A stretch of DNA of 64,000 nucleotides. Origin: Arthrobacter sp. Leaf69 (GTDB taxonomy: Bacteria > Actinomycetota > Actinomycetes > Actinomycetales > Micrococcaceae). The position numbers were made by a program, and so were the translations under genes. The DNA lies in the NCBI RefSeq assembly GCF_001422645.1, contig NZ_LMLR01000001.1, forward strand, positions 188,325 to 252,324, read 5' to 3'. Each line of letters opens with the position of its first letter. Position 1 is the stretch's first letter. Shown here piece after piece: positions 1-7,839 of the stretch. The notes under the pieces are model-generated. The model was not told the origin of the DNA. It searched no databases and saw only the letters and a program-made list of their open reading frames with translations.

Positions 1-1559
1 CCGGACGGACGACGGGCTGGTCCTGCGGGCAGGTGGACGAAACCGGCATCTACGTCGTGGGCGGTCGAACAACAGACCCGGCGGACCTCCGCGCCTTCAA
101 GGGCTTCCTCTCCAATGATGTCCAGTCCAGCGGCGGAGACTCCGGCGGACCCTGGATCAGCGGCAACTTCGCCGTGGGCACGCATTCGGCAGGCGAGACG
201 TCCGGCGATAACTACGCCATTGCCACGACCCTCGAGGACGCCCTCACAAGGTTCCCCACCGCCGTCGAACTCCAGCTGTTCCTGAACAAACCCGAGCTCG
301 TGGCACCGGAGAATCTGACCTTCACGGCGGGCCAACCCATCAGAGGCCGGGTGCCGGCCGCACCTGCATCGGCCGTGGCCGCCAACTCGAAAGTGCGCAT
401 CTCCGCGGGCAACCAGGCGCCGGTGGAGGTGCCGGTTGACGCTGCCGGCACCTGGACCTACCCCGCACCCGAGACCACCGGCCCGCTCACGCTGGCCGCG
501 GAGACAGTCAATGGATTCAGCCGCTCGGGCGCGGCGTCCCTGGACTTCACGGTCTCGGAACTGGCCGCACCGGTGATCACCAGCCCGGCCGAGGGGGAGG
601 CGCTGAAGAAAATCACCGGCATCGAAGGCACCGGAACACCCGGGCTGAAGGTACGGCTCACCGGCGATATTGACGGCACCGCGGATGTCGGGCCCGACGG
701 GCATTGGAGCATTCCCGCCGAGGGTGCTGCTCCCGGCAGGCTCTCCGTGCGCGCCGTGCAGACGATGCCCGGCGCCGTGGACAGCCCCTCCGCCACGGCG
801 AACTTCACCCTCGCCCCCGGCGCCCCGTCCGTATCGTCTCTCGCAGACGGCTCGCACCTCAGCCAGGACACGCTGCCCGGGACGATCACCGGAACAGGTG
901 TCGACGGCGCCGACGTCGCAGTGCTGATCGACGGGGTCTCCGTTGGTGCCACGCGGGCCGGAACGCGCGGCGCTGCCGGCGGCCGGTGGAGCGTGCCGTT
1001 CCCGGAGAGCCTCGCCCCCGGGGCACACACGCTTTCCGTCACCCAAGCCGTCGACGGCGTCTCCTCGGACCCACGGCTGGTGGCGTTCACCATCGACGCG
1101 CCCGTCAGTGTCCCGGTGGACCCCAGTGTCCCGGCAGAGCCCGCTGCATCGGTAGAGCCCAATGTCCCGCCACAGCCCGCTGCTCCGGCAGGGCCCGCTG
1201 CGCCGGCAGCCGATTCCGCCGCTTCCTCCGTGCTTCCTGCGGGCTCCGACCAACTGCCGAACACCGGCGCGGGTTCACTCCTGCCGTTAGCGGGCCTGGC
1301 CGGTGGCGCGGTCCTGTTGGGCGTTGTCCTGCTGGGCGGCACTAAGCTGGCGGCCTCACGGCGCCGGGCAGTCAACTTACTGCCCGGCGCTACTGGAAGT
1401 CAGCCAGCCAGAGGTCCGGGCCGAACACCTCGTATTGGATGTCTTTGGCCGGTACGCCGCTGGCCACCAGTGCGCTCCGGACAGACTTTAGGAACGGCAG
1501 CGGACCGCAGAGATAGTACTCGGCGTCGTCGGGGAGTTCCACGGCACTCACGTCCATAA
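1..1559 (+). CDS. Trypsin-like (S1) secreted protease, Ig-like repeats, LPXTG anchor; 5' truncated
   Basis: The reading frame is open to the left edge (from base 3), so the start and the His/Asp part of the catalytic triad lie outside the window. The visible part begins with a stretch like the S1 motif GRTTGWSCG and carries the catalytic-serine motif GDSGGPW near base 140. Three Ig-like repeat segments follow (about bases 300-1110), then a Pro/Ala-rich spacer, the sortase motif LPNTG (1254-1268), a hydrophobic helix and a basic RRR tail near base 1365. That is where such proteins normally end. Here the frame continues about 65 codons, antisense to hmp, to a stop at 1557-1559, beyond a strong hairpin at 1361-1390. 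Either the stop codon was lost or there is a sequence error. Likely a cell-wall-attached exported protease; its substrate is unknown. Confidence 0.8.
   Translation, partial: GRTTGWSCGQVDETGIYVVGGRTTDPADLRAFKGFLSNDVQSSGGDSGGPWISGNFAVGTHSAGETSGDNYAIATTLEDALTRFPTAVELQLFLNKPELVAPENLTFTAGQPIRGRVPAAPASAVAANSKVRISAGNQAPVEVPVDAAGTWTYPAPETTGPLTLAAETVNGFSRSGAASLDFTVSELAAPVITSPAEGEALKKITGIEGTGTPGLKVRLTGDIDGTADVGPDGHWSIPAEGAAPGRLSVRAVQTMPGAVDSPSATANFTLAPGAPSVSSLADGSHLSQDTLPGTITGTGVDGADVAVLIDGVSVGATRAGTRGAAGGRWSVPFPESLAPGAHTLSVTQAVDGVSSDPRLVAFTIDAPVSVPVDPSVPAEPAASVEPNVPPQPAAPAGPAAPAADSAASSVLPAGSDQLPNTGAGSLLPLAGLAGGAVLLGVVLLGGTKLAASRRRAVNLLPGATGSQPARGPGRTPRIGCLWPVRRWPPVRSGQTLGTAADRRDSTRRRRGVPRHSRP
1361..1390. 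terminator. Bidirectional stem-loop terminator between convergent genes
   Basis: A perfect 12-bp stem (GCGCCGGGCAGT with ACTGCCCGGCGC) encloses a 6-nt loop, CAACTT. It lies just after the LPXTG tail codons and touches the hmp stop codon at 1390-1392, so it could end both convergent transcripts. There is no clear T-tract, as is common in high-GC actinobacteria. Confidence 0.7.
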
Positions 1560-2598
1560 AGCCCGAGAACTCGGATCCGGACGCCGCCCCGCCCACTGTG
1601 GTGTTCAGGAACCACGACCTCAACGTCCCGTCCGGCAACGCGGCCAAATCCTCCCGGACCTGCCCCCGGAGCGGGAAGGACGCCTCGCTGTCGTCCGCAT
1701 GCAGCACTATCACCTGCCGCTGGGAGCCGGACTTGACGAGGTGCGAGAGCATGCCGGCCATCGGGGTGATCCCGATCCCCGCGCTGGCCAGGACCAGGGG
1801 CCGGTCCGTGTACTCCATCACCACATCGCCGAAGGGCGCCGAGAGCACCACCTCGTCGCCCACCCTGACCTCGTCATGCAGCAGGGTGGACATCTCGCCG
1901 TCGGGGGTCCCGAGTCCGCGGACCCGCTTGACCGCGAACTGACGGTGCTGCCCGTCGTCGGCCTTTGTCAGGCTGTACTGCCTGGGCTGGTGGACGCCGT
2001 CATGCATGCGCATCTTGATCGTGACGTACTGCCCCGGCAGGGACGGCTTGACCTCGCGCTCATCAACCCGCTCGACGACGAACCGGACCACGTCGTCCGT
2101 CTCCTGGATCCGCTCGGCCACCCGCCAGGTCCGCCAGATCGTGTCCGGGGTCAGGTGCACCGCGTTGTACAGCCCGCGTTCCTTGTTGATGAGCATGTTC
2201 GCCATCAGCCAGTAGACCTCGTCCCAGGCCGCGGCGACCTCCGGCGTGACGGCCTCCCCCAGCACATCCACGATGGCCCACATCAGGTGGTCGTGGACAA
2301 CCTGGTACTGGTCCGGGCTCAGCCCCAGCGAGACGTGCTTGTGGGCCACCCGCGAGAGGAGATGGTCCGGAACCTGGTCCACGTTGTCCACGAGCAGCAC
2401 GGCGAACGCCGCGATGGAACCGGCGAGGGCCTGCTGCTGGCGGCCGTCCGCCTGGTTTCCCCGGTTGAAAAGTCCATCCAGGAGGTCCGGCCTCGCGTCG
2501 AACATGTGTTTGTAGAAGCGCTTGGCGATCTCTTCGATGTGCTCGCCCACCACAGGCAGCGTTGCCTTGATGACGGGAAGTGACGTGTCTGAGAGCAT
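1390..2598 (-). CDS. hmp: Flavohaemoprotein, nitric oxide dioxygenase
   Basis: A 402-aa cytosolic enzyme of normal family length that converts NO, O2 and NAD(P)H to nitrate. The N-terminal globin domain (about 1-140) has the B10 tyrosine Y29 and proximal haem ligand H88 (KHVS). The FAD-binding beta-barrel (about 150-260) carries RQYSL at 206-210. The C-terminal NAD domain has GIGITPM at 274-280 and a CGPLPF motif near the end. The start at 2598 was chosen because AAGGA precedes it at normal spacing and MLSDTSLPV matches the usual globin N-terminus; an upstream ATG at 2646 would add 16 unrelated residues. It stands alone. No NsrR-type site was confidently seen upstream. Confidence 0.95.
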   Translation of the reverse strand: MLSDTSLPVIKATLPVVGEHIEEIAKRFYKHMFDARPDLLDGLFNRGNQADGRQQQALAGSIAAFAVLLVDNVDQVPDHLLSRVAHKHVSLGLSPDQYQVVHDHLMWAIVDVLGEAVTPEVAAAWDEVYWLMANMLINKERGLYNAVHLTPDTIWRTWRVAERIQETDDVVRFVVERVDEREVKPSLPGQYVTIKMRMHDGVHQPRQYSLTKADDGQHRQFAVKRVRGLGTPDGEMSTLLHDEVRVGDEVVLSAPFGDVVMEYTDRPLVLASAGIGITPMAGMLSHLVKSGSQRQVIVLHADDSEASFPLRGQVREDLAALPDGTLRSWFLNTTVGGAASGSEFSGFMDVSAVELPDDAEYYLCGPLPFLKSVRSALVASGVPAKDIQYEVFGPDLWLADFQ

Positions 2599-2733
2599 GG
2601 TGGATCCTTCCGGTGCAACCGGCCTCACCCGGCGGTGCCGGGCCAATCAGCACTTCCACGCTAGCAGTCCGGGCAGGAGGCCCTCCGGGTCCATCGGCCC
2701 TACGTCCCAGGGCGGGATCGGTGTAGGCCTGAC

Positions 2734-2767
2734 CGGCAGCGCATCCCATGTGGAAGGTGCGCTGCCG
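2734..2767 (-). terminator. Stem-loop after the DUF4397 gene
   Basis: A 10-bp perfect stem (CGGCAGCGCA with TGCGCTGCCG) closes a 14-nt loop. It lies 30 nt past the stop of the DUF4397 gene on the minus strand and upstream of hmp. Confidence 0.5.
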
Positions 2768-2798
2768 TCAAGTCAGTCCCTCAGGCCGGGCCGCCGGC

Positions 2799-3515
2799 CT
2801 AGTGGTCGCGGCCGCCCCACTTGGCCGAGTCGACCACCTGGACGGCCACGCCCAGGGTGTCGTCGTCCAGGCTGCCCCAGGCATAGACAATCGTGTTCTT
2901 GCCCTTAGTCACCGGAACATCCGCCGGCCCGATCAGGGGTTTGGTGGTGCCGGCCGCTGCAACCGAGGCGGAGACCGTTCCGGCCTCCAGGGTCAGCACC
3001 TCCTGATCGGGGTTCTCCAGGTCCTCGATGACCGCGGTGTCGCCGGCAAGGACGTCGACGGCGGGCGCCGCGGCCACGTGCCGGACGGTCAGCTTGCCTT
3101 CGCCCCGGGGGCTGGCCGAGGTGTCGTTCTTGAAGAGGGTTGCGGTGGGCTCCCCGGAGGCATCCAGATGTGCCACCGCGGTGTAATTCCGGCCCTCCTT
3201 GAGATTGACCTTGACCGGACCGATCACCGGGTTGTCGGCGCTGGTGGCGTCCGAGGCCGTGATGGCGATCTTGTAGCGGCCTTCGTCGAGCTTGAGCGGG
3301 CCCGCCAGGGTTCCGGGTTTGAAGTTGTCCAGGGCGAGCTTGCCGTCCACCCAGACATCCACCGTGAGGCCGGGTACGCCGTGGAGGACGGACAGGAGGG
3401 CGTCGTCGCTGTGGTGCCCGCCGTCGTCGTGCTTCCCGCCGGCCTGGGCCGGGGCAGCGAACGTGAGCGCGGCCAGCATCGAGAGGGCGCTGGCGGCATA
3501 AACGGTTTTGCGCAT
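2799..3515 (-). CDS. Secreted DUF4397-domain protein
   Basis: A 238-aa protein with a clear Sec signal peptide (MRKTVYAASALSMLAAL, then APAQAGG near residue 27). The mature part looks like DUF4397: two beta-rich halves, beginning LLSVLHGVPGLTVDVWVDG and VRHVAAAPAVDVLAGD. This family occurs as extracellular or cell-wall proteins of unknown function. The start at 3515 has GAGGAG 6 nt upstream; a longer frame upstream has no plausible ribosome site and would bury the signal peptide. It stands alone between two stress/metabolic genes. Function beyond export is not known. Confidence 0.85.
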   Translation of the reverse strand: MRKTVYAASALSMLAALTFAAPAQAGGKHDDGGHHSDDALLSVLHGVPGLTVDVWVDGKLALDNFKPGTLAGPLKLDEGRYKIAITASDATSADNPVIGPVKVNLKEGRNYTAVAHLDASGEPTATLFKNDTSASPRGEGKLTVRHVAAAPAVDVLAGDTAVIEDLENPDQEVLTLEAGTVSASVAAAGTTKPLIGPADVPVTKGKNTIVYAWGSLDDDTLGVAVQVVDSAKWGGRDH

Positions 3516-3663
3516 TTCAAACTCCTCATTGAGTTGCCCGGATCCGGGCGGTGATTTGCTTACACCGTTACTACCGGCGGGGACCCCTCTTTGGATGCAG
3601 CCCGCGGGCCATTCGTGTTCGTTCGCCGATCCCGGCGGTAGGGCACCGGGTGCCGCGTCCCGC

Positions 3664-4080
3664 TCAGCCCTTGCGGTCCAGCAACAGGTTGGTGATCCGC
3701 AGGGTGCAGAGCCGCTGGCCGGCGTCGTTGGTAATGACCACTTCATGGGTGGTCACCGTTCCGCCGAGGTGGATGGGGGTGGCGGTGATCGTGATGAGCC
3801 CCTCGCGGGCCGACTTGTGGTGGGTGGCGGAGACGTCCACGCCGACGGCGGTCTTGCCCAGTGTGCTGGCGTGGATGACCGCGGCCCAGGAGCCCACCGC
3901 CTCCCCGACGGCAAGCGAGGCCCCGCCGTGCAGCAGCCCGAAGGACTGGCGGTTGCCCTCCACCGGCATGGTGGCCACCACGCGCTCGACGGATTCCTCA
4001 ACGATCTTCACGCCCATCTTCTCGTCGAGTTCGCCGAGGGTGATCTTCCACAGCTCGGTATTCCGGGGCTCGGGCGTCAT
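3664..4080 (-). CDS. Hotdog-fold acyl-CoA thioesterase (YdiI/MenI-like)
   Basis: A 138-aa single hotdog domain. The core QSFGLLHGGASLAVGEAVGS matches the YdiI/EntH subfamily: Q45, H51 and E60 have the same spacing as E. coli YdiI Q48, H54 and E63. By subfamily it could hydrolyse 1,4-dihydroxy-2-naphthoyl-CoA in menaquinone synthesis, and menC, menD, menF and menG are in this window. However it diverges from paaZ and shares the PaaR-like operator at 4175-4198, which suggests an aromatic acyl-CoA rescue role. The start at 4080 follows GAGGAG at 6 nt; an upstream in-frame ATG (4161) has no such support. It is distinct from the true PaaI at 13858-14364. Confidence 0.85.
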   Translation of the reverse strand: MTPEPRNTELWKITLGELDEKMGVKIVEESVERVVATMPVEGNRQSFGLLHGGASLAVGEAVGSWAAVIHASTLGKTAVGVDVSATHHKSAREGLITITATPIHLGGTVTTHEVVITNDAGQRLCTLRITNLLLDRKG

Positions 4081-4174
4081 AGCGTCTCCTCTTTGGCCGG
4101 AAATCCAGGGGCTCAGGCCGGTCAGTGCTGCCACAGCTAGTGTGCGGCAGGCCTCATTCATGTACTGTAGACAT

Positions 4175-4198
4175 ATTACCGAACGGACGGTCAGTAAT
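4175..4198. promoter_or_regulatory. Putative PaaR operator A
   Basis: An imperfect 24-bp palindrome, ATTACCGA at the left and TCAGTAAT at the right, in the intergenic region between the thioesterase (start 4080) and paaZ (start 4243). It shares the core TTACCGAnyG with sites at 14386-14409 and 25803-25826, which precede the other paa units. Regulation by the TetR at 11822-12427 is inferred. Confidence 0.7.
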
Positions 4199-4242
4199 GC
4201 TGGCCGTGTTGATCTTGCCCCTGTTGGAAGGACCCGTCAACG

Positions 4243-6354
4243 ATGACCACCACTGCAACTGCTCCGGAACCCACAGTAGACACTGTCGAGATCGTTCCCA
4301 GCTTCATCCGGGATTCCTGGTGGACCCCCGACGCCGGGTCCGCCGCCGGGGCGGCACCCGTCCTCGACGCCAGCACCGGCGAACTCCTCGCCCGGGTGAG
4401 CACCGCGGGCTTGGACCTCGCCGCCGTCGTGGACTACGGACGCAGCACCGGCCAGGCGGAACTCGGCAAGCTGACCTTCCACCAGCGTGCCCTCAAGCTC
4501 AAGGAGCTGGCGCAGTACCTGAATGGCCGCCGCGACGAGTTCTACGCGCTCTCTGCCCAGACCGGCGCCACCAAGATCGACTCGATGGTGGACATCGACG
4601 GCGGCATCGGCGTGCTCTTCACCTTCGGTTCCAAGGGCCGGCGCGAACTCCCCAATGCCCAGGTGATCGTGGACGGGCCCATGGAGGTCCTGTCCAAGGA
4701 CGGCTCCTTCGCCGGCGAGCACATCTACACCCGCATTCCCGGCGTCGCCGTGCAGATCAACGCGTTCAACTTCCCGGTGTGGGGCATGCTCGAGAAGTTC
4801 GCGCCCGCCTTCATCGCCGGCGTGCCCACGATCGTGAAGCCCGCCACGCCCACCGGCTATGTCACCGCCGCTGTGGTCAAGGCAATGATCGAATCCGGCA
4901 TCCTGCCCAAGGGTTCGCTGCAGCTGATTTCCGGCTCGGTCCGCACCATGCTGGACCACCTCGACTACCGCGACATCGTGGCCTTCACCGGCTCCGCCTC
5001 CACCGCCAACACGCTCAAGTCCCACGTCAACGTGGTCAAGGGAGGCGTCCGCTTCACCTCGGAAACCGACTCCCTGAACGCCTCCATTCTGGGCCCGGAC
5101 GCCGTCAAGGGCACCCCGGAATTCGATGCCTTCATCAAGTCCCTCGTCACCGAGATGACCGCGAAGGCCGGCCAGAAGTGCACGTCGATCCGCCGGGCCA
5201 TCGTGCCGCAGGAGCTGGTGCAGGACGTCATTGCAGCCGTCGGGGAACGGATCCAGGAGCGTGTTGTCCTGGGCGACCCGCGCGCCGAGGGTGTCAACAT
5301 GGGCGCCCTGGCGTCCCTGGAACAGCTCGCCGATGTGCGCGCGGCCGTCCAGTCCATGCTCGACGCCGGCGGCGAGCTCGCCTACGGCACGCTCGATTCG
5401 CCGAAGGTCACCAGCGCGGACGGCAGCGTCGGCGTCGTCGACGACGGTGCGTTTATGTCCCCGGTGCTGCTGAGCTGGGCGGATCCGGAAGCTGAAGAGG
5501 TCCACTCGCTTGAGGCCTTCGGCCCCGTGTCGTCCGTGATCGGCTACACGGACCTGGCCGACGCCGTCCGCCTCGCCGCCCGCGGCGGAGGCTCGCTCGT
5601 CGCCTCGGTCTGCACCAACGACCCCGCGGTGGCCCGCGAACTCGTCACCGGCATCGCCGCCCACCACGGCCGGGTGCACATGCTCAACCGTGAGGACGCC
5701 CGCAGCTCCACCGGCCACGGTTCACCGGTCCCGCACCTGGTCCACGGCGGCCCCGGCCGCGCCGGCGGCGGCGAGGAACTCGGTGGCATCCGCTCCGTCC
5801 TGCACCACATGCAGCGCACCGCCATCCAGGGTTCGCCGAACATGCTGACCGCCGTCAGCGGCATCTGGCACACCGGGGCCGACCGCAACTTCACGCTCGA
5901 GACCGAGGGCCAGCACCCGTTCCGGAAGCACCTGAGCACGCTGCACATCGGTGACGCGATCCGCTCCGGGCTGCGCGAAGTGAGCCTGGAGGAGATCACC
6001 AAGTTCGCCAACTCCACCGGCGACACCTTCTACGCGCACACCAACCAGGAGGCCGCCGAGGCCAACCCGTTCTTCCCGGGCATCGTGGCGCACGGTTACC
6101 TCCTGCTGGCCTGGGGTGCCGGGCTGTTCGTGGAGCCTGCCCCGGGTCCCGTGCTGGCGAACTACGGCCTGGAGAACCTGCGGTTCATCACGCCGGTGGC
6201 CGCAGGCGACTCCATCCGGGTCACACTGACCGCGAAGAAGATCACCCCGCGCGAGACCGACGAGTACGGCGAGGTGGCCTGGGACGCCGTCCTGACCAAC
6301 CAGAACGACGAAATCGTGGCCACGTACGACGTCCTCACCCTCGTGGAGAAGTAA
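4243..6354 (+). CDS. paaZ: Bifunctional oxepin-CoA hydrolase / aldehyde dehydrogenase
   Basis: A 703-aa cytosolic enzyme that opens the oxepin-CoA ring and oxidises the resulting semialdehyde in phenylacetate catabolism. The N-terminal aldehyde dehydrogenase domain (about 15-530) has catalytic C313 in GQKCTS and general-base candidate E274. The C-terminal MaoC-type hydratase domain (about 555-703) has the D595/H600 pair in DTFYAH. Both active sites look intact, so both activities are expected. GGAAGGA precedes the ATG by about 11 nt. Expression is probably controlled through the PaaR-like operator at 4175-4198, 44 bp upstream. It is separated from paaABCDE by about 20 kb. Confidence 0.95.
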   Translation: MTTTATAPEPTVDTVEIVPSFIRDSWWTPDAGSAAGAAPVLDASTGELLARVSTAGLDLAAVVDYGRSTGQAELGKLTFHQRALKLKELAQYLNGRRDEFYALSAQTGATKIDSMVDIDGGIGVLFTFGSKGRRELPNAQVIVDGPMEVLSKDGSFAGEHIYTRIPGVAVQINAFNFPVWGMLEKFAPAFIAGVPTIVKPATPTGYVTAAVVKAMIESGILPKGSLQLISGSVRTMLDHLDYRDIVAFTGSASTANTLKSHVNVVKGGVRFTSETDSLNASILGPDAVKGTPEFDAFIKSLVTEMTAKAGQKCTSIRRAIVPQELVQDVIAAVGERIQERVVLGDPRAEGVNMGALASLEQLADVRAAVQSMLDAGGELAYGTLDSPKVTSADGSVGVVDDGAFMSPVLLSWADPEAEEVHSLEAFGPVSSVIGYTDLADAVRLAARGGGSLVASVCTNDPAVARELVTGIAAHHGRVHMLNREDARSSTGHGSPVPHLVHGGPGRAGGGEELGGIRSVLHHMQRTAIQGSPNMLTAVSGIWHTGADRNFTLETEGQHPFRKHLSTLHIGDAIRSGLREVSLEEITKFANSTGDTFYAHTNQEAAEANPFFPGIVAHGYLLLAWGAGLFVEPAPGPVLANYGLENLRFITPVAAGDSIRVTLTAKKITPRETDEYGEVAWDAVLTNQNDEIVATYDVLTLVEK

Positions 6355-6371
6355 CCCCGGACCTGCACTGC

Positions 6372-6434
6372 CGCCGAGGTGAGATTTCGCGCCCATTGTC
6401 CCCGCTGAGATGGGCGCGAAGTCTCACCTCGGCG
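6372..6434. terminator. Long stem-loop after paaZ
   Basis: Two 25-nt arms (6372-6396 and 6410-6434) pair with one G-U wobble around a 13-nt loop. The hairpin starts 18 nt after the paaZ stop and ends 64 nt before the VOC gene. Likely a strong terminator. Confidence 0.7.
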
Positions 6435-6498
6435 CGTATATCGGCGGGCTCTTTCTGCCCTGCTCCGGCGTAAAATTTTCAACGTAGGAGGTGGCGAT

Positions 6499-6906
6499 AT
6501 GACCCTAGTACTCAACAAAGCCACAACAGTCCTGCCCGTCGATGATGCAGAACGTGCCCGGCATTTTTATGCCGACACCCTGGGGCTCCCGCACCATGGA
6601 GTGGCAGACGACGGAAGTGAAATGTTCGGCAGCGAGGGCGGCCCCATGCTGCAGTTGATGCCCGTCAAGGACGGGAAGCATTCCGAGCACACGACTCTGA
6701 GTTTTGAGGTCTCGGAGATCGAGCGGACCGTCCAGGAGATGGAGTCCAAAGGCGTCCAGTTCCAGGACTACGACCTTCCGGATCTCAAGACCGAGAACCA
6801 CATCTGTACAACGGACTCCGAGAAGTGCGCGTGGTTCATGGATACGGAGCACAACATCCTCTGCGTTCACGAGAACATCACGTTAGTCGCTGACTACCAG
6901 CTCTGA
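6499..6906 (+). CDS. VOC (glyoxalase/bleomycin-resistance fold) protein
   Basis: A 135-aa single-domain protein of the vicinal-oxygen-chelate superfamily: N-terminal VLPVDDAERARHFYADTLGL is typical of the first beta-alpha-beta module, and the second module begins near residue 70 (TTLSFEVSEIERTVQEM). Such proteins act as lyases, dioxygenases or binding proteins; the substrate cannot be told. An AGGAGG box sits about 7 nt before the ATG. It lies between two hairpins (6372-6434 and 6933-6958) and so appears monocistronic. Its base composition is slightly lower in GC than paaZ. Confidence 0.8.
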   Translation: MTLVLNKATTVLPVDDAERARHFYADTLGLPHHGVADDGSEMFGSEGGPMLQLMPVKDGKHSEHTTLSFEVSEIERTVQEMESKGVQFQDYDLPDLKTENHICTTDSEKCAWFMDTEHNILCVHENITLVADYQL

Positions 6907-6932
6907 CCAGACTCTCACCGGCGGAGAAGACC

Positions 6933-6958
6933 AGGCGTCCCGGCTCAGCGGGGCGCCT
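6933..6958 (+). terminator. Rho-independent-like terminator after VOC gene
   Basis: A 10-bp stem (AGGCGTCCCG with CGGGGCGCCT, one G-U) has a 6-nt loop and is followed by the T-rich TCTTTGTGTG. It lies 27 nt past the VOC stop. Confidence 0.65.
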
Positions 6959-6973
6959 CTTTGTGTGTGGACA

Positions 6974-7062
6974 GGTCCGCCGGGCGGGGGCACATTGAAG
7001 CGGACACGCCGGTATCCGGCGGCGAAATGAGCGCCGGGGGCCTCCAAAGTGTCCCCGGACCG
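6974..7062 (+). repeat. ~87-bp inverted-repeat element, copy 1
   Basis: This copy begins GGTCCGCCGGGCGGGGGCAC and ends AAAGTGTCCCCGGACCGC, so its ends are inverted repeats of each other. An internal box ATTGAAGCGGACACGCCGG is shared with copies at 11690-11775 (same strand) and 61993-62079 and 62999-63084 (opposite strand). It contains no coding frame and lies just outside the Asp23 locus. Confidence 0.7.
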
Positions 7063-7119
7063 CTCGGGCGGGATCTGCGCCGGGCCCCAGCCGCGGTCAG
7101 GTGCCTAATGAGGGTACGG

Positions 7120-7296
7120 TTACGGGTCTCGGCGGTCTTCGTTGGGGTCCTGGGCCCCGGCGTCCCCATCAGTGGGCCGCTGTCTGTCATGTACGCGTTT
7201 CTCACCTCTGCGCCGGCCAAAAGACATCAGTGCGGACAGGACTCCCAGGACGACGAGGATTCCCGCAATGATCAGGATGAGCTGAACCGGTTCCAT
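7120..7296 (-). CDS. Small single-span membrane protein
   Basis: A 58-aa protein: one hydrophobic helix (about residues 4-28, VQLILIIAGILVVLGVLSA) followed by a basic and then strongly charged tail (RRRGEKRVHDRQRP, DPNEDRRDP). An AAGAGG-like site lies about 7 nt before the ATG at 7296. The family was not recognised. It lies 147 nt downstream of the Asp23 gene on the same strand and inside the repeat pair that brackets the locus, so it may belong to the envelope-stress cassette; that is inference. Confidence 0.55.
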   Translation of the reverse strand: MEPVQLILIIAGILVVLGVLSALMSFGRRRGEKRVHDRQRPTDGDAGAQDPNEDRRDP

Positions 7297-7443
7297 TGTT
7301 GTGCCTCTTCCCTTTCTAATCCGTGCTACCAGGACCGGCTGCCCTGCTGGCTTTGAATACAAAGATGGCAGCCCGGTGGGGTTGGCGGTGCCCGTTTTCC
7401 GGGCGTATGCGCATGCTGCGCGACCTTGTGGTTGCACCCGGGG

Positions 7444-7839
7444 CTACAGCATTGTTGCGCGGCGGTGGGGTTCTATGGCGACGATGGTGACGTCGATCGT
7501 GCCAGGGGTGAGTCCGGTGTGGCTGATGTTTTCACGCACGCGTCGTCGAACTGTTTCTGCGACATCGAGGGCTGTGTAGGCAATGTCAGTGGCGATATCG
7601 AGGTGGACGCGTGCGGTGCCGTCGCTGATTGTCGCCGGGACGCCGTTTTGCCGGTAGGTGCCGTCCTGACTGCCGGGTTTGCGGAGGTTTTGCAGGGCGG
7701 CGGGACCAAGCCGCGCCAGGAAGCCTTGGATCGTGGGTTCAAGTCTAAGGACTCCCGGTGTTTCCAGTGTGGTGCGTGTGGCGAGGGAGGCGATGAGCCG
7801 GCTGGTGATGAGGGAGCCCTTGAAGGATTGGTCAGACAT
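7444..7839 (-). CDS. Asp23/Gls24-family envelope stress protein
   Basis: A 131-aa Asp23-type domain. The N-terminal helix region (ITSRLIASLATRTTLETPGVLRLE) and the C-terminal pattern (VHLDIATDIAYTALDVAETVRRRVRENI then GTIDVTIVAIE) fit this small alpha/beta family, which in firmicutes forms membrane-proximal polymers. The start at 7839 lies inside the end of the upstream gene (overlap 8 nt), consistent with translational coupling to the sigma/anti-sigma pair. There is no signal peptide or membrane segment. It is the last of three coupled minus-strand genes. Confidence 0.75.
   Translation of the reverse strand: MSDQSFKGSLITSRLIASLATRTTLETPGVLRLEPTIQGFLARLGPAALQNLRKPGSQDGTYRQNGVPATISDGTARVHLDIATDIAYTALDVAETVRRRVRENISHTGLTPGTIDVTIVAIEPHRRATML

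Noticed and set aside
4237..5718. Minus-strand frame of nearly 500 codons over paaZ
   Set aside because: Shadow of paaZ with repetitive Gly/Val/Asp composition.
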